Below, piece by piece: positions 22,215 to 22,252 of a stretch of 22,252 nucleotides of DNA (its first letter is position 1; each line of letters starts with the position of its first letter). Both the position numbers and the translations under genes were made by a program. This DNA is from DASXMX01 sp036794395 (GTDB taxonomy: Bacteria > Planctomycetota > Phycisphaerae > Tepidisphaerales > Tepidisphaeraceae), in the NCBI GenBank assembly GCA_036794395.1, contig DAIRGS010000103.1, positions 1-22,252 on the forward strand. The letters run 5' to 3'. The notes under the pieces were generated by a model that saw only the letters and a program-made list of their open reading frames with translations, searched no databases and had not been told where the DNA came from.

Positions 22215-22252
22215 TCTTCTATGAAAACCCGTTCCCGGTCAAGCCCGTTTTC

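Noticed and set aside
22221..22252. Start of a gene (ATGAAAACCCG) at the window edge
   Set aside because: No ribosome binding site, it follows a repeat directly, and only about ten codons are visible.

Overview
The window looks like a chromosomal segment of a Planctomycetota bacterium, most likely of the Phycisphaerae type. This is inferred from style, not from a marker gene. The signs are T/Q/P-rich inserts (TQPATTQ-like) in an exported protein, a secreted PQQ-type beta-propeller protein, several large membrane glycosyltransferases, and many fold-back intergenic repeats. GC content is moderately high and codon use looks even across the genes. I see no transposase, phage gene, integrase or CRISPR array. 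One short run of N (5890-5899) marks an assembly gap.

Layout. Positions 1-319 are a fold-back repeat, followed by a small unknown gene (320-550). A leftward unit runs from tRNA-Leu(UAG) (4140) through a TPR-like exported protein and a PpiD/SurA-like membrane-anchored protein to a DUF1330 protein (579). Rightward of a repeat hairpin lie rmuC (4415-5803), a repeat hairpin with the N gap, the SRP RNA gene (about 6027-6155) and nadK (6447-7337). nadK is flanked by two long inverted copies of a repeat. A repeat-only stretch of about 600 bases follows. Next is a leftward Dabb-protein/thiS/thiG unit (9317 to 7934), then a divergent rightward pair of exported proteins (PQQ propeller, and an unknown protein with an RGG-like insert).

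From 11777 to 19516 is a glycan-assembly island. Two paralogous GT-C membrane glycosyltransferases (leftward, 11777-13666 and 16300-18261) and a third GT87-like one (18227-19516) surround a rightward, translationally coupled pair: a polyprenyl-phosphate GT2 and a soluble GT2. folE (GTP cyclohydrolase I) is wedged into this island. The likely theme is that a polyprenyl-phosphate sugar donor is made on the cytoplasmic side and used by the GT-C enzymes on the outer side of the membrane. A rightward sensor kinase and Fis-type response regulator pair (19685-21795) follows, and the last 450 bases hold two repeat families and no gene.

The most unusual content is non-coding. At least six families of intergenic fold-back repeats are present, several with a 9-nt cadence that leaves frames open on both strands and so yields spurious ORFs. 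Among the genes, the most notable points are the two GT-C paralogs, one of which has lost the Glu of an Asp-Glu motif while keeping a C-terminal block that is 33/47 identical, and the back-to-back start codons between divergent glycosyltransferase genes at 13664-13670.
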